Source: Alphaproteobacteria bacterium
Lineage (GTDB): Bacteria; Pseudomonadota; Alphaproteobacteria; Rhodospirillales; WMHbin7
Assembly: GCA_015232335.1 (NCBI GenBank)
Contig: JADFZV010000019.1
Span: 1 to 58,674 of the forward strand
DNA length: 58,674 nt
Reading direction: 5' to 3'
Part shown: in pieces, positions 44,960 to 53,515 of the stretch
Numbering within the stretch: position 1 is the first letter of the stretch
Layout: the number at the start of each line of letters is the position of its first letter
The notes under the pieces: generated by a model
What the model saw: the letters and a program-made list of their open reading frames with translations, nothing else
The model's database searches: none
Told to the model about the DNA's origin: nothing
Made by a program: the position numbers and the translations under genes

Positions 44960-45553
44960 TTAATCCTCTCTCAGCTTTCTGACTAAAGCCCGTATGCGCT
45001 CGAAGGTAAAGCGCTTGCCAAGACCCGTGGGCAAAATCCAGTCGGCAAGGCCCCGCTTCTCAGCATCTGGCATCTGGCGCTTGCGGATTTGACAGAATTT
45101 TTCAAGCGTCATGCCGGGGCGCGCCAGCACCCGCGCGACCTGCACGAAAGCGGGGGCCGTCACCAGGGCCGTGGCATGGCAACGCTTCTCGCCGCCCGTT
45201 TCAAAGAGAAGCGGAATATCCAGCACGGCCAGTTTTTCACGCCTGGAGCGCGCCCGGGTCAAAAAACCCTCCTCTTCACGGCGCACCAGGGGATGCAGGA
45301 TGGTTTCGAGGTCCGAAAGCGCCCCGGCGTCCTTGAAGACCTGTGCCCCCAGCTTCTGCCGGTCAATGCCCCCTTGAGCGGACAAAACGCCGGGAAAGCG
45401 TTTCGCAATGGCTTGAACGGCCCCACCCCCCGGCCCCATCAGCCGATGTACGGCACCGTCGGCATCATGCACGGGGCAACCAAGACGGCGAAACATGTGA
45501 GCCGCCGTGCTTTTGCCCATGCCGATGGAACCGGTCAGGCCCAGAACGAACAT
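44960..45553 (-). CDS. coaE: Dephospho-CoA kinase
   Basis: The 197-residue kinase has the P-loop GLTGSIGMGKST at residues 5-16, VHDADGAVHRL and DIPLLFETGGEKRC. It phosphorylates dephospho-CoA in the last step of CoA synthesis. Its ATG overlaps the aroE TAA (TAATG). Confidence 0.96.
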   Translation of the reverse strand: MFVLGLTGSIGMGKSTAAHMFRRLGCPVHDADGAVHRLMGPGGGAVQAIAKRFPGVLSAQGGIDRQKLGAQVFKDAGALSDLETILHPLVRREEEGFLTRARSRREKLAVLDIPLLFETGGEKRCHATALVTAPAFVQVARVLARPGMTLEKFCQIRKRQMPDAEKRGLADWILPTGLGKRFTFERIRALVRKLRED

Positions 45554-46398
45554 TACCCGTCCGCCAGCACATGGGCCCGAAGCTCGGGTGTTACGTCGGG
45601 AGCCAGGCCAAACCAGGCGGCAAAGCCGGGCCTAGCCTGATGCAACAGCATGCCCAGCCCATCCACCACAAGGTTGCCGCGCAGGCGCGCTTGTTTGAGC
45701 AGGGCGGTTTCCAGGGGTGCATAAACAGCGTCGGTGACCAGGGCCTGAGTGGGCAGGCGGTGAAGATCGATATTCAAGATGGGCTGGCCAGTCATGCCAA
45801 GGCTGGTGGTGTTGACCAGCAGCGCCGTCCCTTCCAGCGCAGCCTCTCGCTCCTCCCAGGCAAAGACGCGGGCCTTCGGCCCCAGCCTTTCGGCCAATGC
45901 CTGGGCCTTTTCAGGCGTGCGGTTGGCGATACGGATTTCGGCGGCTCCCGCCTCGTCGAGCGCAAAGGCGATACCGGCAGCGGCACCGCCTGCACCCAGA
46001 AGCAGACAGGGGCCCGCCGTCACATCGAAGTCGGGCGCTTCATGGCGCAGATTCTCCAAAAAGCCCAGCCCGTCGGTGCATGAGCCGATGGCCTTGCCGC
46101 TATCGGTGAAAATGATCGTGTTGACGGCACCGATGCGCATGGCCATGGGATCGGCCCGGTCCACCAGATGAAGGGCCGCCTCCTTGTGCGGCAGGGTCAG
46201 ATTGACGCCTCTGAAGCCCATGCGCGGCAGGGCTTTCAACACGTCGGCCAGATCCTCCGGGCGAACCGCCAGGGGAATATAGGCGCCGTCAATGCCGTGG
46301 CGTTCCAGCCAGTAATTATGCAGTCTGGGCGAACGCGAATGGCCGACCGGCCAGCCAATGACGCCCGCCAGTTTCGCGTTGCCGCTGATAGCCTTCAT
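45553..46398 (-). CDS. aroE: Shikimate dehydrogenase
   Basis: The 281-residue NADP enzyme has VIGWPVGHSRSPRLHNYWL (shikimate site), LTLPHKEAA (catalytic Lys), GSCTDGLGFLENL, LLGAGGAAAGIAFAL (nucleotide site, about 131-145) and DAVYAPLETALLKQA. It reduces 3-dehydroshikimate in aromatic amino-acid synthesis. It overlaps maf by 4 nt. Confidence 0.96.
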   Translation of the reverse strand: MKAISGNAKLAGVIGWPVGHSRSPRLHNYWLERHGIDGAYIPLAVRPEDLADVLKALPRMGFRGVNLTLPHKEAALHLVDRADPMAMRIGAVNTIIFTDSGKAIGSCTDGLGFLENLRHEAPDFDVTAGPCLLLGAGGAAAGIAFALDEAGAAEIRIANRTPEKAQALAERLGPKARVFAWEEREAALEGTALLVNTTSLGMTGQPILNIDLHRLPTQALVTDAVYAPLETALLKQARLRGNLVVDGLGMLLHQARPGFAAWFGLAPDVTPELRAHVLADG

Positions 46399-46979
46399 CG
46401 CGCCACCTCGCCCAAATTTCTGAGCTCCTGCAACAGAGGCAGAAGCGGCAATCCCTGGATGGTAAAGCTATCGCCTTCGATCCGCTCGAACAACTGTACG
46501 CCCAATCCCTCGATGCGATAGGCCCCCACCGAGGCCAGGGCCGCCTCACCCTCGGCTTTCAGATATGCCATAAGAAAGGCGTCCGAGAAATCACGCATTG
46601 CAAGATGCGCCTCCCCAGCATGTTCCCACAACAGCCCGCCCGCCCGAACCAGACAAACGGCGCTGATCAGACGGTGTGTACGCCCCTTGAGGGCCAGCAA
46701 CTGCTCCCTTGCCGCATCAAGTGTTGCGGGTTTGTCGAAGAGACGGCCCTCGCAATCAAGCAGTTGATCGGCGCCGATGACCAGACGGGTCGGGAACCGC
46801 TCTGACAGGGCTTGGGCCTTGGCTGTTGCCAGAGCAAGGGCGACCCCTTGCGGCGGCGATTCTCTCATGCTGTTCTTGAGGTCAGCTTCATCGATACAAG
46901 AAGCCATGGCCTCGACTTGAAGTCCGGCATCTTTCAGCAGGCGCAGGCGCGCCGCACTCGCCGAAGCCAGCAAAATCAC
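46395..46979 (-). CDS. maf: Maf family nucleotide pyrophosphatase
   Basis: The 194-residue protein has LASASAARLRLLKDAGL at the start, then ALATAKAQAL, VIGADQLLDCEGRLFDKP, LKGRTHRLISAVCLVRAG and GAYRIEGLGVQLFERIEGD, in family order. Maf proteins hydrolyse modified or canonical NTPs and slow division in some bacteria. It overlaps PPSR by ATGA and aroE by ATGA. Confidence 0.94.
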   Translation of the reverse strand: MILLASASAARLRLLKDAGLQVEAMASCIDEADLKNSMRESPPQGVALALATAKAQALSERFPTRLVIGADQLLDCEGRLFDKPATLDAAREQLLALKGRTHRLISAVCLVRAGGLLWEHAGEAHLAMRDFSDAFLMAYLKAEGEAALASVGAYRIEGLGVQLFERIEGDSFTIQGLPLLPLLQELRNLGEVAR

Positions 46980-47797
46980 GGATCCAGCCCTTTGTGCTTG
47001 GCAAAGAGTTGCATGATGCTGGCCGAGGCTTCCTCGATCGAGCGGCGCGTGACATCAATGACCGGCCAGCCATGCTTGGCAAACAGGCGTCTGGCCGATA
47101 ACACTTCCTCGCGCACCATTTCCAGATCGGCGTAATCGCTGTCCTCGGATTGGTCGAGCAGACGCAACCGATTTTTGCGGATATCGGACAGGCTGGCCGG
47201 TTCCTTGGTCAGTCCCACGATCAGGGCATTCTTGGCCTCCAACACCTCGTCGGGCAGAGGCATGCCGGGCACCAAGGGCACATTGGCCGCCTTGATGCCG
47301 CGATTAGCCAGATACATGCAGGTCGGCGTTTTCGAGGTGCGCGAAACGCCCAGCAGAATCACGTCGGCCTTGTCCAAGCCCGACATCAACTGGCCATCAT
47401 CATGGGCCATGGTGTAATGCATGGCGTCGATGCGTTCGAAATATTCGGCATCCAAAGCGTGCTGACGACCGGGAAAGGGCTTGTCGACCTCTCGGTTGAA
47501 ATGTTCTTCCAGGGCAGCCAGAACCGGCGACAGAATGCCGACACAAGGAATTTTCAGACCCAGGCAGCCGGTAATCAGGCGCTCGCTGCCCACGGGATCG
47601 ACCAGGGTGAATAAGACCACGCCGGGATTTTGCGCGATTCCCTGAAGGGCTCGGTCAACCTGACCCTCGGTGCGCACCAGCCACCATTGATGGAGCGTCG
47701 AAGGCACATTCTCGAATTGCACCAGACAGGCCCTGACAACGCTGGTGACGGTTTCTCCGGTGGCGTCCGAGACCAGATGCAGATGAAAGTTTTTCAT
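46976..47797 (-). CDS. ppsR: PEP synthase/PPDK regulatory kinase-phosphorylase
   Basis: The 273-residue protein begins MKNFHLHLVSDATGETVTSVV and has the nucleotide site LLGVSRTSKTPTCMYLA and AHDDGQLMSGLDKADV. It is DUF299, a bifunctional Ser/Thr kinase and phosphotransferase that controls PEP synthase or pyruvate phosphate dikinase. The gene is the RP001 homologue that lies next to hemE across the origin in several alphaproteobacteria. It heads the operon; the 382-bp gap upstream is discussed as a putative oriC. Confidence 0.93.
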   Translation of the reverse strand: MKNFHLHLVSDATGETVTSVVRACLVQFENVPSTLHQWWLVRTEGQVDRALQGIAQNPGVVLFTLVDPVGSERLITGCLGLKIPCVGILSPVLAALEEHFNREVDKPFPGRQHALDAEYFERIDAMHYTMAHDDGQLMSGLDKADVILLGVSRTSKTPTCMYLANRGIKAANVPLVPGMPLPDEVLEAKNALIVGLTKEPASLSDIRKNRLRLLDQSEDSDYADLEMVREEVLSARRLFAKHGWPVIDVTRRSIEEASASIMQLFAKHKGLDP

Positions 47798-48179
47798 AGG
47801 CTCACGTGGATGAAAAAGGAAAGACGGGGATATGTCCGACAATATCCACAAACTTTGCCGGGTGCCAGCCTCCATCCAGACTTGGCCCACACAGCCGCCC
47901 TCATGAGGACAAAATCATACCGGGGCACCCCTCGCCCTGGAAAACCGGACTTATCCCCCTCTTTCACAGACCCTTTCTTTTTAGCGACAATCTGGCAGTT
48001 TTAGCTGTTTTTGATGCTTTTCCCCCAGATTTCGGCGCTTTCGGATTTCTGTCGATAAGCCTGGGATGACAAGAACACCACGCTTTGCACAGGCCCAACG
48101 AACAACAACTATCTTTATTCTTAAATATATAAATTGTAGAGATAAGGTCCTTGAACCTGGATAACCGAGAAAAGCTGCC
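47798..48179. other. oriC: Putative chromosomal replication origin (oriC)
   Basis: This 382-bp gap between PPSR (RP001 homologue) and hemE matches the genomic position of oriC in Caulobacter and Rickettsia (family knowledge). Against TTATCCACA it has ATATCCACA at 47842-47850 and, on the minus strand, TTATCGACA at 48050-48058 (8 of 9 each), plus TTATCCCCC at 47951-47959 and TTATCCAGG at 48156-48164 (minus strand; 7 of 9 each). An AT-rich stretch at 48109-48136 (TATCTTTATTCTTAAATATA) could be the unwinding element. parAB and two parS sites are 14 kb away. Promoters of hemE and PPSR must also lie here. Confidence 0.65.
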
Positions 48180-49211
48180 GTGAGCGACAAACTGATCGTG
48201 CGTGCCCTTAAGGGCGAAAGAACCCGCCCCGTCCCCTTCTGGCTGATGCGCCAGGCCGGGCGCTATCTGCCCGAATACCGGGAGATCCGGGCCAAGTCCA
48301 AGGGGTTTCTCGACTTCTGCTTCTCGCCGGGCCTGACCGTCGAGGCAACGCTTCAGCCGCTGCGCCGCTATCACATGGATGCCGCCATTCTGTTTTCGGA
48401 CATTCTGGTGGTTCCTTATGCGCTGGGCCAGGAAGTGGGCTTTCAGGAAGGCGAGGGACCCAAGCTGAAGGCGCTGACCAATAGCGCCGATATTGCCGCC
48501 TTAAGCATCGAGAATTTTCATGAGCGCCTGGAACCGGCCTATGAAACCTTGCGCCAGCTTGTCTTTGCCATTCCCGAAACCACGGCCCTGATCGGTTTTG
48601 CCGGCGCTCCCTGGACGGTGGCCACCTATATGATCGAAGGCGGCTCCAGCAAGGAATTCATCAAGGCTAAGGGCTGGGCTTATCGAAACACGGCTGATCT
48701 GGAACGTCTGATCGACCTGCTCACCGACGTTACGGCGGAATATCTGTTGATGCAGATCGCTTGCGGCGCCGAGGTGATTCAGCTTTTCGACAGTTGGGCC
48801 GGAATCTTGCCGGAAGAGGAATTTCGTCGCTGGTCGATCAATCCGGCCAGACGGATCGTGGAAAAGTTGCGTTCGCGCTGCCCCAATGTGCCCATCATCG
48901 GCTTTCCCAAAGGGGCGGGGGCACTTTACGAAACCTATGTCAAGGAAACCGGCGTCGATGCGATCAGCCTGGATAGCTCGGTTCCGCTTTCCTGGGCGGC
49001 CAAAACGCTTCAGCCGCATGCGGCACTTCAGGGTAATCTGGACAATGTGCTGCTGCTGGCGGGCGGCGAGGCCATGGAACGCGAAACCAGGCGCATCATC
49101 GACATTCTGGGCAAGGGCGCCTTCGTCTTTAATCTCGGCCATGGAATCCTTCAGCACACACCGCCCGAACATGTGGCCAGACTGGCCGAGATCATCAAAG
49201 AGGTGCAATAG
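48180..49211 (+). CDS. hemE: Uroporphyrinogen decarboxylase
   Basis: The 343-residue enzyme starts at a GTG (48180). It has PVPFWLMRQAGRYLPEYREIRA (Arg-rich substrate site), ILFSDILVVPYALGQEVGF (catalytic Asp) and FVFNLGHGILQHTPPEHV (His near the C-terminus). It decarboxylates uroporphyrinogen III to coproporphyrinogen in heme synthesis. The hemE-hemH-hemJ order suggests a heme operon beside the putative origin. Confidence 0.97.
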   Translation: MSDKLIVRALKGERTRPVPFWLMRQAGRYLPEYREIRAKSKGFLDFCFSPGLTVEATLQPLRRYHMDAAILFSDILVVPYALGQEVGFQEGEGPKLKALTNSADIAALSIENFHERLEPAYETLRQLVFAIPETTALIGFAGAPWTVATYMIEGGSSKEFIKAKGWAYRNTADLERLIDLLTDVTAEYLLMQIACGAEVIQLFDSWAGILPEEEFRRWSINPARRIVEKLRSRCPNVPIIGFPKGAGALYETYVKETGVDAISLDSSVPLSWAAKTLQPHAALQGNLDNVLLLAGGEAMERETRRIIDILGKGAFVFNLGHGILQHTPPEHVARLAEIIKEVQ

Positions 49212-49328
49212 GAATGGATAGTTTACTTCCAGCCGCCATTGCGGCGGCGGCCAAGGGCGCGTGAGCGCCCGCCCGCCTGCTTTGCAGGCAGAAATGTTTC
49301 TGCTGGCAAAGCCAGCGGCGAGGGACAA
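49212..49328. repeat. Cluster of four short hairpins between hemE and hemH
   Basis: Perfect inverted repeats occur in a row: GCCGC 49232-49236/GCGGC 49241-49245; GGGCGC 49255-49260/GCGCCC 49265-49270; GCCTGC 49275-49280/GCAGGC 49284-49289; GCTGGC 49302-49307/GCCAGC 49311-49316. Loops are 3-4 nt. No T-run follows, so they are not a usual terminator. They could stabilise or process the hemE-hemH transcript or be a dispersed repeat unit. Confidence 0.6.
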
Positions 49329-50333
49329 ATGAAAAAAAACACCGCTGTCGTTCTGTTCAATATGGGCGGACCCGACAAGCTTTCCGCGGTCAGGCCCTTC
49401 CTGTTCAATCTGTTCAACGAAAAGGCGATCATCGGCGCCCCCGCCCCCATTCGCTGGTGTCTGGCCCAGTATATTTCCCGCAAGCGCGAAACCCATGCGC
49501 AAGACATTTACCGTCAGATCGGCGGGCGTTCGCCGCTTCTGGAACAAACAAATCGCCAGGCCAAGGCGCTTGAGAAGCAACTGGGCGACGATCACCGCTG
49601 CTTCGTCGCCATGCGCTATTGGCATCCCTTCATCGAAGAAACGGTAAAAGAGGTCGAGGCCTTTGCTCCCGACCGTCTGGTGTTGTTGCCGCTCTATCCG
49701 CAATATTCCAGCACCACCACGGGCTCGTCCTTCGCGGGCTGGGAAAAGCTGGCCGGAAATCTGCCCGTCCCTGCCCGCATCTGCTGTTACCCTGAGCTTT
49801 CGGGGCTGATTGAGGCTTTTGCCGAGGGGTTACACACCGCCCTGGTCGAGGCGGCGCGTTTCGGCCCGCCCCGCGTTCTCTTTTCGGCGCACGGTTTGCC
49901 GAAATTCCTGATTGATCGCGGTGATCCCTATCAGCATCAGGTCGAGCGCACGGCCAAGGCGATTTTGGAACGCCTGGGCGAGAAGGTGGACAGCCGGATT
50001 TCCTATCAAAGCCGGGTGGGCCCCATGGAATGGATCGGCCCCGAGACCTCGGATGAAATCCGCCTTGCGGGCGAAAAGCACCTGCCGGTGATCGTGGTGC
50101 CGCTGGCCTTCGTTTCCGAACATTCGGAAACCCTGGTCGAACTGGATATCGAGTATAAAAAACTGGCGGAAGAGTCTGGCGTTCCGTGCTATCTGCGGGT
50201 CTCAACCCCCATCGACCATCCGGCTTTCATCAAAAGTCTGGCCGAGCTGGTCGAACATGCCCAGCCCGGCACCAAGCCCGGCGGGAAACCATGCCAAGGC
50301 GCCAACCTTACCTGTCCGGGAGTTCTTAAGTGA
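49329..50333 (+). CDS. hemH: Ferrochelatase
   Basis: The 334-residue enzyme starts MKKNTAVVLFNMGGPDKLSAV. LFSAHGLPKFLIDRGDPYQ holds the metal-site His of the SxHGxP motif, and GPMEWIGPETSDE and FVSEHSETLVELDIEY (Glu and His) are the catalytic regions. It inserts iron into protoporphyrin IX. The ATG at 49329 is preceded by GCGAGGG; the stop overlaps hemJ (GTGA). Confidence 0.96.
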   Translation: MKKNTAVVLFNMGGPDKLSAVRPFLFNLFNEKAIIGAPAPIRWCLAQYISRKRETHAQDIYRQIGGRSPLLEQTNRQAKALEKQLGDDHRCFVAMRYWHPFIEETVKEVEAFAPDRLVLLPLYPQYSSTTTGSSFAGWEKLAGNLPVPARICCYPELSGLIEAFAEGLHTALVEAARFGPPRVLFSAHGLPKFLIDRGDPYQHQVERTAKAILERLGEKVDSRISYQSRVGPMEWIGPETSDEIRLAGEKHLPVIVVPLAFVSEHSETLVELDIEYKKLAEESGVPCYLRVSTPIDHPAFIKSLAELVEHAQPGTKPGGKPCQGANLTCPGVLK

Positions 50334-50773
50334 TCGATCTGTCCACCAATGCCTATCTGTGGCTGAAGGCGCTGCATCTGATCGCCGCCATCGCCTGGAT
50401 GGCCGGCCTGTTCTATCTGCCCCGCCTGTTCGTCTATCACACCCAGGTCAAGCCCGGCTCGGAACAGTCGGAACTGTTCAAGGTGATGGAGCGGCGCCTT
50501 TATCGGGCGATCATGCAGCCCGCCATGCTGGTAACCCTGGGCCTGGGCGGGATTCTGCTCTTGGACATCGATAACTGGATTCAAGGCTGGCTGCACGGCA
50601 AGCTGGGCCTGATCTTCTTTCTGCTGGTCTTTCACTTCATGTGCGCGCGTTGGAAAAATCATTTCGCCCGCGACGCCAATCGCCATTCCGAGCGCTATTT
50701 CAGGTTTGCCAACGAGATACCCACCCTGATCATGATCGGCATCGTGGTTCTGGTGATCGTAAAGCCGATCTGA
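50330..50773 (+). CDS. hemJ: Protoporphyrinogen oxidase HemJ
   Basis: The 147-residue membrane protein has four hydrophobic segments. LWLKALHLIAAIAWMAGLFYLPRLFVYH bears the conserved His (KALHLIAA) and FYLPRLFVYH, typical of HemJ; it ends in a membrane helix with IVVLVIVKPI. It oxidises protoporphyrinogen IX, just before ferrochelatase. The GTG start overlaps the hemH stop. Confidence 0.93.
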   Translation: MIDLSTNAYLWLKALHLIAAIAWMAGLFYLPRLFVYHTQVKPGSEQSELFKVMERRLYRAIMQPAMLVTLGLGGILLLDIDNWIQGWLHGKLGLIFFLLVFHFMCARWKNHFARDANRHSERYFRFANEIPTLIMIGIVVLVIVKPI

Positions 50774-50810
50774 TCGGAGGCTGGGGCCAGGGGGCTGGTA
50801 ACTTCGCGTA

Positions 50811-50839
50811 TTGACAGAGGGTGTTTGGCCCGCTACATG
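50811..50839 (+). promoter_or_regulatory. Promoter of rho
   Basis: A perfect -35 TTGACA (50811-50816) is followed at 17 bp by TACATG (50834-50839), with CATGAT an alternative two bases later. The predicted leader of about 130 nt before the rho ATG could carry Rho autoregulation, as in other bacteria (family knowledge). Confidence 0.6.
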
Positions 50840-50973
50840 ATAGCCATCGCATCCGGGCACCCCTTGATCGGGATTTCGCCCCAAGCTCCGGCACATCGCC
50901 CGGGGCGTCAATCTCCCCAGCACCCGTGTTTTTGCCCACCGCCTTTTCCCTGCCACACCCAATTGGGGTTTCC

Positions 50974-52230
50974 ATGAATCTTCAGGAACTGAAAGCCAAG
51001 ACACCCGCCGAACTGCTCGCCTTTGCCGAGGAGTTGCAGATCGAGAATGCCAGTGCGCTGCGCAAGCAGGAACTGATGTTCGCCATTCTGAAAACGCTGG
51101 CCGACAACGACACGCCGATCTATGGCAGCGGTGTTCTGGAAATCCTGCAAGACGGTTTCGGCTTCCTGCGCTCACCCGAAGCCAATTACCTGCCCGGCCC
51201 CGATGACATCTATGTCAGCCCCAGCCAGACGCGCCGCTTTGGCCTTCGCACCGGCGACACGGTGGAAGGCCAGATACGTTCGCCCAAGGATGGCGAGCGC
51301 TATTTCGCGATGCTCAAGGTCAATACGATCAATTTCGAGCCGCCCGAGAATGTGCGCCACCGCATCAATTTCGACAATCTGACGCCGCTTTATCCCGACC
51401 GGCGCTTGAAGCTCGAGGTGGACGATCCCACCAAGAAGGACAATACGTCGCGCGTCATCGACCTGATCGCCCCCCTGGGGCGCGGGCAGCGCGCCCTGAT
51501 CGTGGCCCCGCCCCGCACCGGCAAGACGGTGATGCTGCAGAATCTGGCCCATGCGATTGCGGCCAATCACCCCGAGGTCTATCTGATCGTGCTGCTGATC
51601 GATGAGCGCCCGGAAGAAGTGACCGACATGGCGCGTTCCGTGAAGGGCGAGGTGGTGAGCTCAACCTTCGACGAACCCGCCACGCGCCATGTGGCCGTCA
51701 CCGAGATGGTGCTGGAAAAGGCCAAGCGTCTGGTCGAACACAAGCGCGATGTGGTGATCCTCTTGGATTCCATCACCCGTTTGGCCCGCGCTTACAACAC
51801 TGTGGTGCCCAGCTCGGGCAAGGTGCTGACCGGCGGTGTGGATGCCAATGCGTTGCAGCGCCCCAAGCGTTTCTTCGGTGCGGCCCGCAATATCGAGGAA
51901 GGCGGATCGCTCACCATCATCGCCACCGCGCTGATCGATACGGGGTCTCGCATGGACGAGGTGATCTTCGAAGAGTTCAAGGGCACGGGCAATTCGGAAA
52001 TCATCCTGGATCGCAAGCTTTCCGACAAGCGTACCTTCCCCGCCATCGACATCACCAAGTCGGGTACCCGCAAGGAAGAGCTGCTGGTCGACAAGGGCAC
52101 GCTGTCCAAGATGTGGGTCCTGCGCCGCATCCTCATGCCGATGGGCGTGGTCGATGCCATGGAATTCCTGGTCGACAAGCTGAAGGGCACCAAGAACAAC
52201 AACGATTTCTTCGACGCCATGAACAGCTAG
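50974..52230 (+). CDS. rho: Transcription termination factor Rho
   Basis: The 418-residue RNA helicase starts [20 protein letters not shown]. It has the RNA-binding cold-shock-like domain with [22 protein letters not shown] (about 60-80), Walker [12 protein letters not shown] (about 176-186), [14 protein letters not shown] and [22 protein letters not shown]. Length is standard. A strong intrinsic terminator follows. Confidence 0.98.
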   Translation: MNLQELKAKTPAELLAFAEELQIENASALRKQELMFAILKTLADNDTPIYGSGVLEILQDGFGFLRSPEANYLPGPDDIYVSPSQTRRFGLRTGDTVEGQIRSPKDGERYFAMLKVNTINFEPPENVRHRINFDNLTPLYPDRRLKLEVDDPTKKDNTSRVIDLIAPLGRGQRALIVAPPRTGKTVMLQNLAHAIAANHPEVYLIVLLIDERPEEVTDMARSVKGEVVSSTFDEPATRHVAVTEMVLEKAKRLVEHKRDVVILLDSITRLARAYNTVVPSSGKVLTGGVDANALQRPKRFFGAARNIEEGGSLTIIATALIDTGSRMDEVIFEEFKGTGNSEIILDRKLSDKRTFPAIDITKSGTRKEELLVDKGTLSKMWVLRRILMPMGVVDAMEFLVDKLKGTKNNNDFFDAMNS

Positions 52231-52250
52231 AAGTAGACGGCATTCAGCGG

Positions 52251-52277
52251 AAAGCCCGGGGAAACCCGGGCTTTTTG
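52251..52277 (+). terminator. Intrinsic terminator of rho
   Basis: AGCCCGGG (52253-52260), loop GAAA, CCCGGGCT (52265-52272) and a T-run make an 8-bp perfect hairpin. Nearly the same hairpin recurs at 52704-52722. Confidence 0.9.
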
Positions 52278-52345
52278 TCTGTTTACGTCAAGATAACCGC
52301 ATTCTAAGCTGATCGACGTTCGGGCATCAGACGGAGGAAAGAAGG

Positions 52346-52696
52346 ATGGACAGCGCGGCACCTACGGCCCAAGAGGGCAAAACGGCCAATCTGATCTATA
52401 TTCTGTATCTGGCGGGCTTCGTTGTCGGCATCACCGGCCTGATCGGCCTGGTCATGGCCTATATCAACAAAGACGGCGCACCGGCATGGGTGCAAAGCCA
52501 TTACCGCTTTCAAATTCGCACTTTTTGGATCGGCATGCTGCTGGGGGTGATCGGTGTCCTGACCGCCGCCATCGGCATCGGATTCCTGATCCTTCTCTTC
52601 ATGGCGGTCTGGATGATTGTCCGCTGCGTCAAGGGCATGAAGTTCGTATCGCTTGGACAGGCCCATCCTAATCCGGCGGGATGGATGTTTTCTTAA
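52346..52696 (+). CDS. DUF4870-like membrane protein
   Basis: The 116-residue protein has three hydrophobic segments (about 16-36, 62-82, 84-105). LIYILYLAGFVVGITGLIGL and VQSHYRFQIRTFWI are typical of the DUF4870/Tic20-like group of small membrane proteins of unknown function. It is preceded by GGAGGAAAGAAGG, a strong ribosome site, and is followed by a terminator shared with the convergent toxin gene. It is a single-gene unit. Confidence 0.85.
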   Translation: MDSAAPTAQEGKTANLIYILYLAGFVVGITGLIGLVMAYINKDGAPAWVQSHYRFQIRTFWIGMLLGVIGVLTAAIGIGFLILLFMAVWMIVRCVKGMKFVSLGQAHPNPAGWMFS

Positions 52697-52703
52697 AGCG
52701 AAA

Positions 52704-52727
52704 AGCCCGGGAAACCCGGGCTTTTTG
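52704..52727. terminator. Bidirectional intrinsic terminator
   Basis: AGCCCGGG (52704-52711), loop AAA and CCCGGGCT (52715-52722) are flanked by an A-run on the left and a T-run on the right. The hairpin can therefore end the DUF4870-like gene on the plus strand and the toxin-antitoxin operon on the minus strand. Confidence 0.88.
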
Positions 52728-52736
52728 CCGGGATAT

Positions 52737-53093
52737 CTAAAACACCATCTTCACCCGTCGGCAGGCTTCGTCGATATCGTCGGCGGAAATGGCAGCCTCG
52801 AATTGAATGCAGCGCGACTGGTAATCGAGTGTGCGAAATTGAGACAGGATGGCGACGCCATTGACGCGCCCCGCCCTCACCGGAAATTCAAAGGAAGACA
52901 GCTTGCCGAGTTTGGATGTGATCGGAGCGACCACGGCCAACCCGGTTCCGATGTTATAGGCATCCTGAGAGAGAACCAGCCCGTAATGCGGCCCTTTCAT
53001 CTCATGTCCGACCGAGGGCGCCCAGTCGAGATGAACGATATCTCCGCGCAGGGGCACGTAGCCCTGCCTGAAATCGGCGCCGCGCTTGGCCAT
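52737..53093 (-). CDS. PemK/MazF-family toxin
   Basis: The 118-residue protein has the MazF order: GDIVHLDWAPSVGHEMKGPHYGLVLS, VVAPITSK, and FEFPVRAGRVNGVAILSQFRTLDY. Toxins of this family cleave mRNA at short sequences. It starts 1 nt after the antitoxin stop, so translation is coupled. The target sequence cannot be read from the protein. It is a two-gene chromosomal module between the rho and lut regions. Confidence 0.9.
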   Translation of the reverse strand: MAKRGADFRQGYVPLRGDIVHLDWAPSVGHEMKGPHYGLVLSQDAYNIGTGLAVVAPITSKLGKLSSFEFPVRAGRVNGVAILSQFRTLDYQSRCIQFEAAISADDIDEACRRVKMVF

Positions 53094-53094
53094 G

Positions 53095-53382
53095 TCAGAT
53101 AAGTTCCTTGCCCCGCGAAGGTGCCGCCAGGAAATCGCCGGTCAGCCCCTTGATCTTGTCGGCATCGTAATCGTTCAGCAGGTCTGCCAGCGATCTCGGG
53201 CGCTTGTCGCCGGCATCGGCGATCATCTGATCCAGCACGTCCTGGCGGATAAGAGCGAAGCGCTGCGAATGGCGGCGAATCTCGACTCCCCCTCTGGCCC
53301 AGGCCTCGTCATAGACCCGCGCCCCCGATTTGTTGATGTCGGTGGTCGAATAGCTGGCGGCGAAGCGCTTGGCGGTGGACAT
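53095..53382 (-). CDS. Phd/YefM-type antitoxin
   Basis: The 95-residue protein has the antitoxin opening SYSTTDINKSGARVYDEA and VEIRRHSQRFALIRQDVLDQM, a Phd/YefM-like DNA-binding fold, followed by a C-terminal tail (about 62-95) that would mask the toxin. Pairing of a Phd-type antitoxin with a MazF-type toxin is a mixed module. An inverted repeat at 53396-53411 just upstream could be its operator. Confidence 0.8.
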   Translation of the reverse strand: MSTAKRFAASYSTTDINKSGARVYDEAWARGGVEIRRHSQRFALIRQDVLDQMIADAGDKRPRSLADLLNDYDADKIKGLTGDFLAAPSRGKELI

Positions 53383-53395
53383 CGGGCGAATTCCA

Positions 53396-53411
53396 GATAA
53401 TCAAGACTATC
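53396..53411. promoter_or_regulatory. Candidate operator of the toxin-antitoxin pair
   Basis: GATAATCAAGACTATC is an imperfect inverted repeat (GATA...TATC) 14 bp before the antitoxin start. AATATA at 53415-53420, read on the minus strand as TATATT, could be the -10. The same region has TATAAT (53417-53422) on the plus strand facing the lut operon, so repression could affect both (inference). Confidence 0.4.
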
Positions 53412-53515
53412 CAGAATATAATCCTGCCCCACGTCGGCGTCAAGTCCCCCGCCCCCTTGCCTTTTGCCACTTAAGGGACCATCCTTGGCCCCTGCTTTTC
53501 TGGAGAAACAAGCCG

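Noticed and set aside
48121..48136. CtrA-type site TTAA-N7-TTAA in the putative oriC
   Set aside because: TTAAATATATAAATT begins with TTAA, but the second half is AATT, so the consensus is not met.
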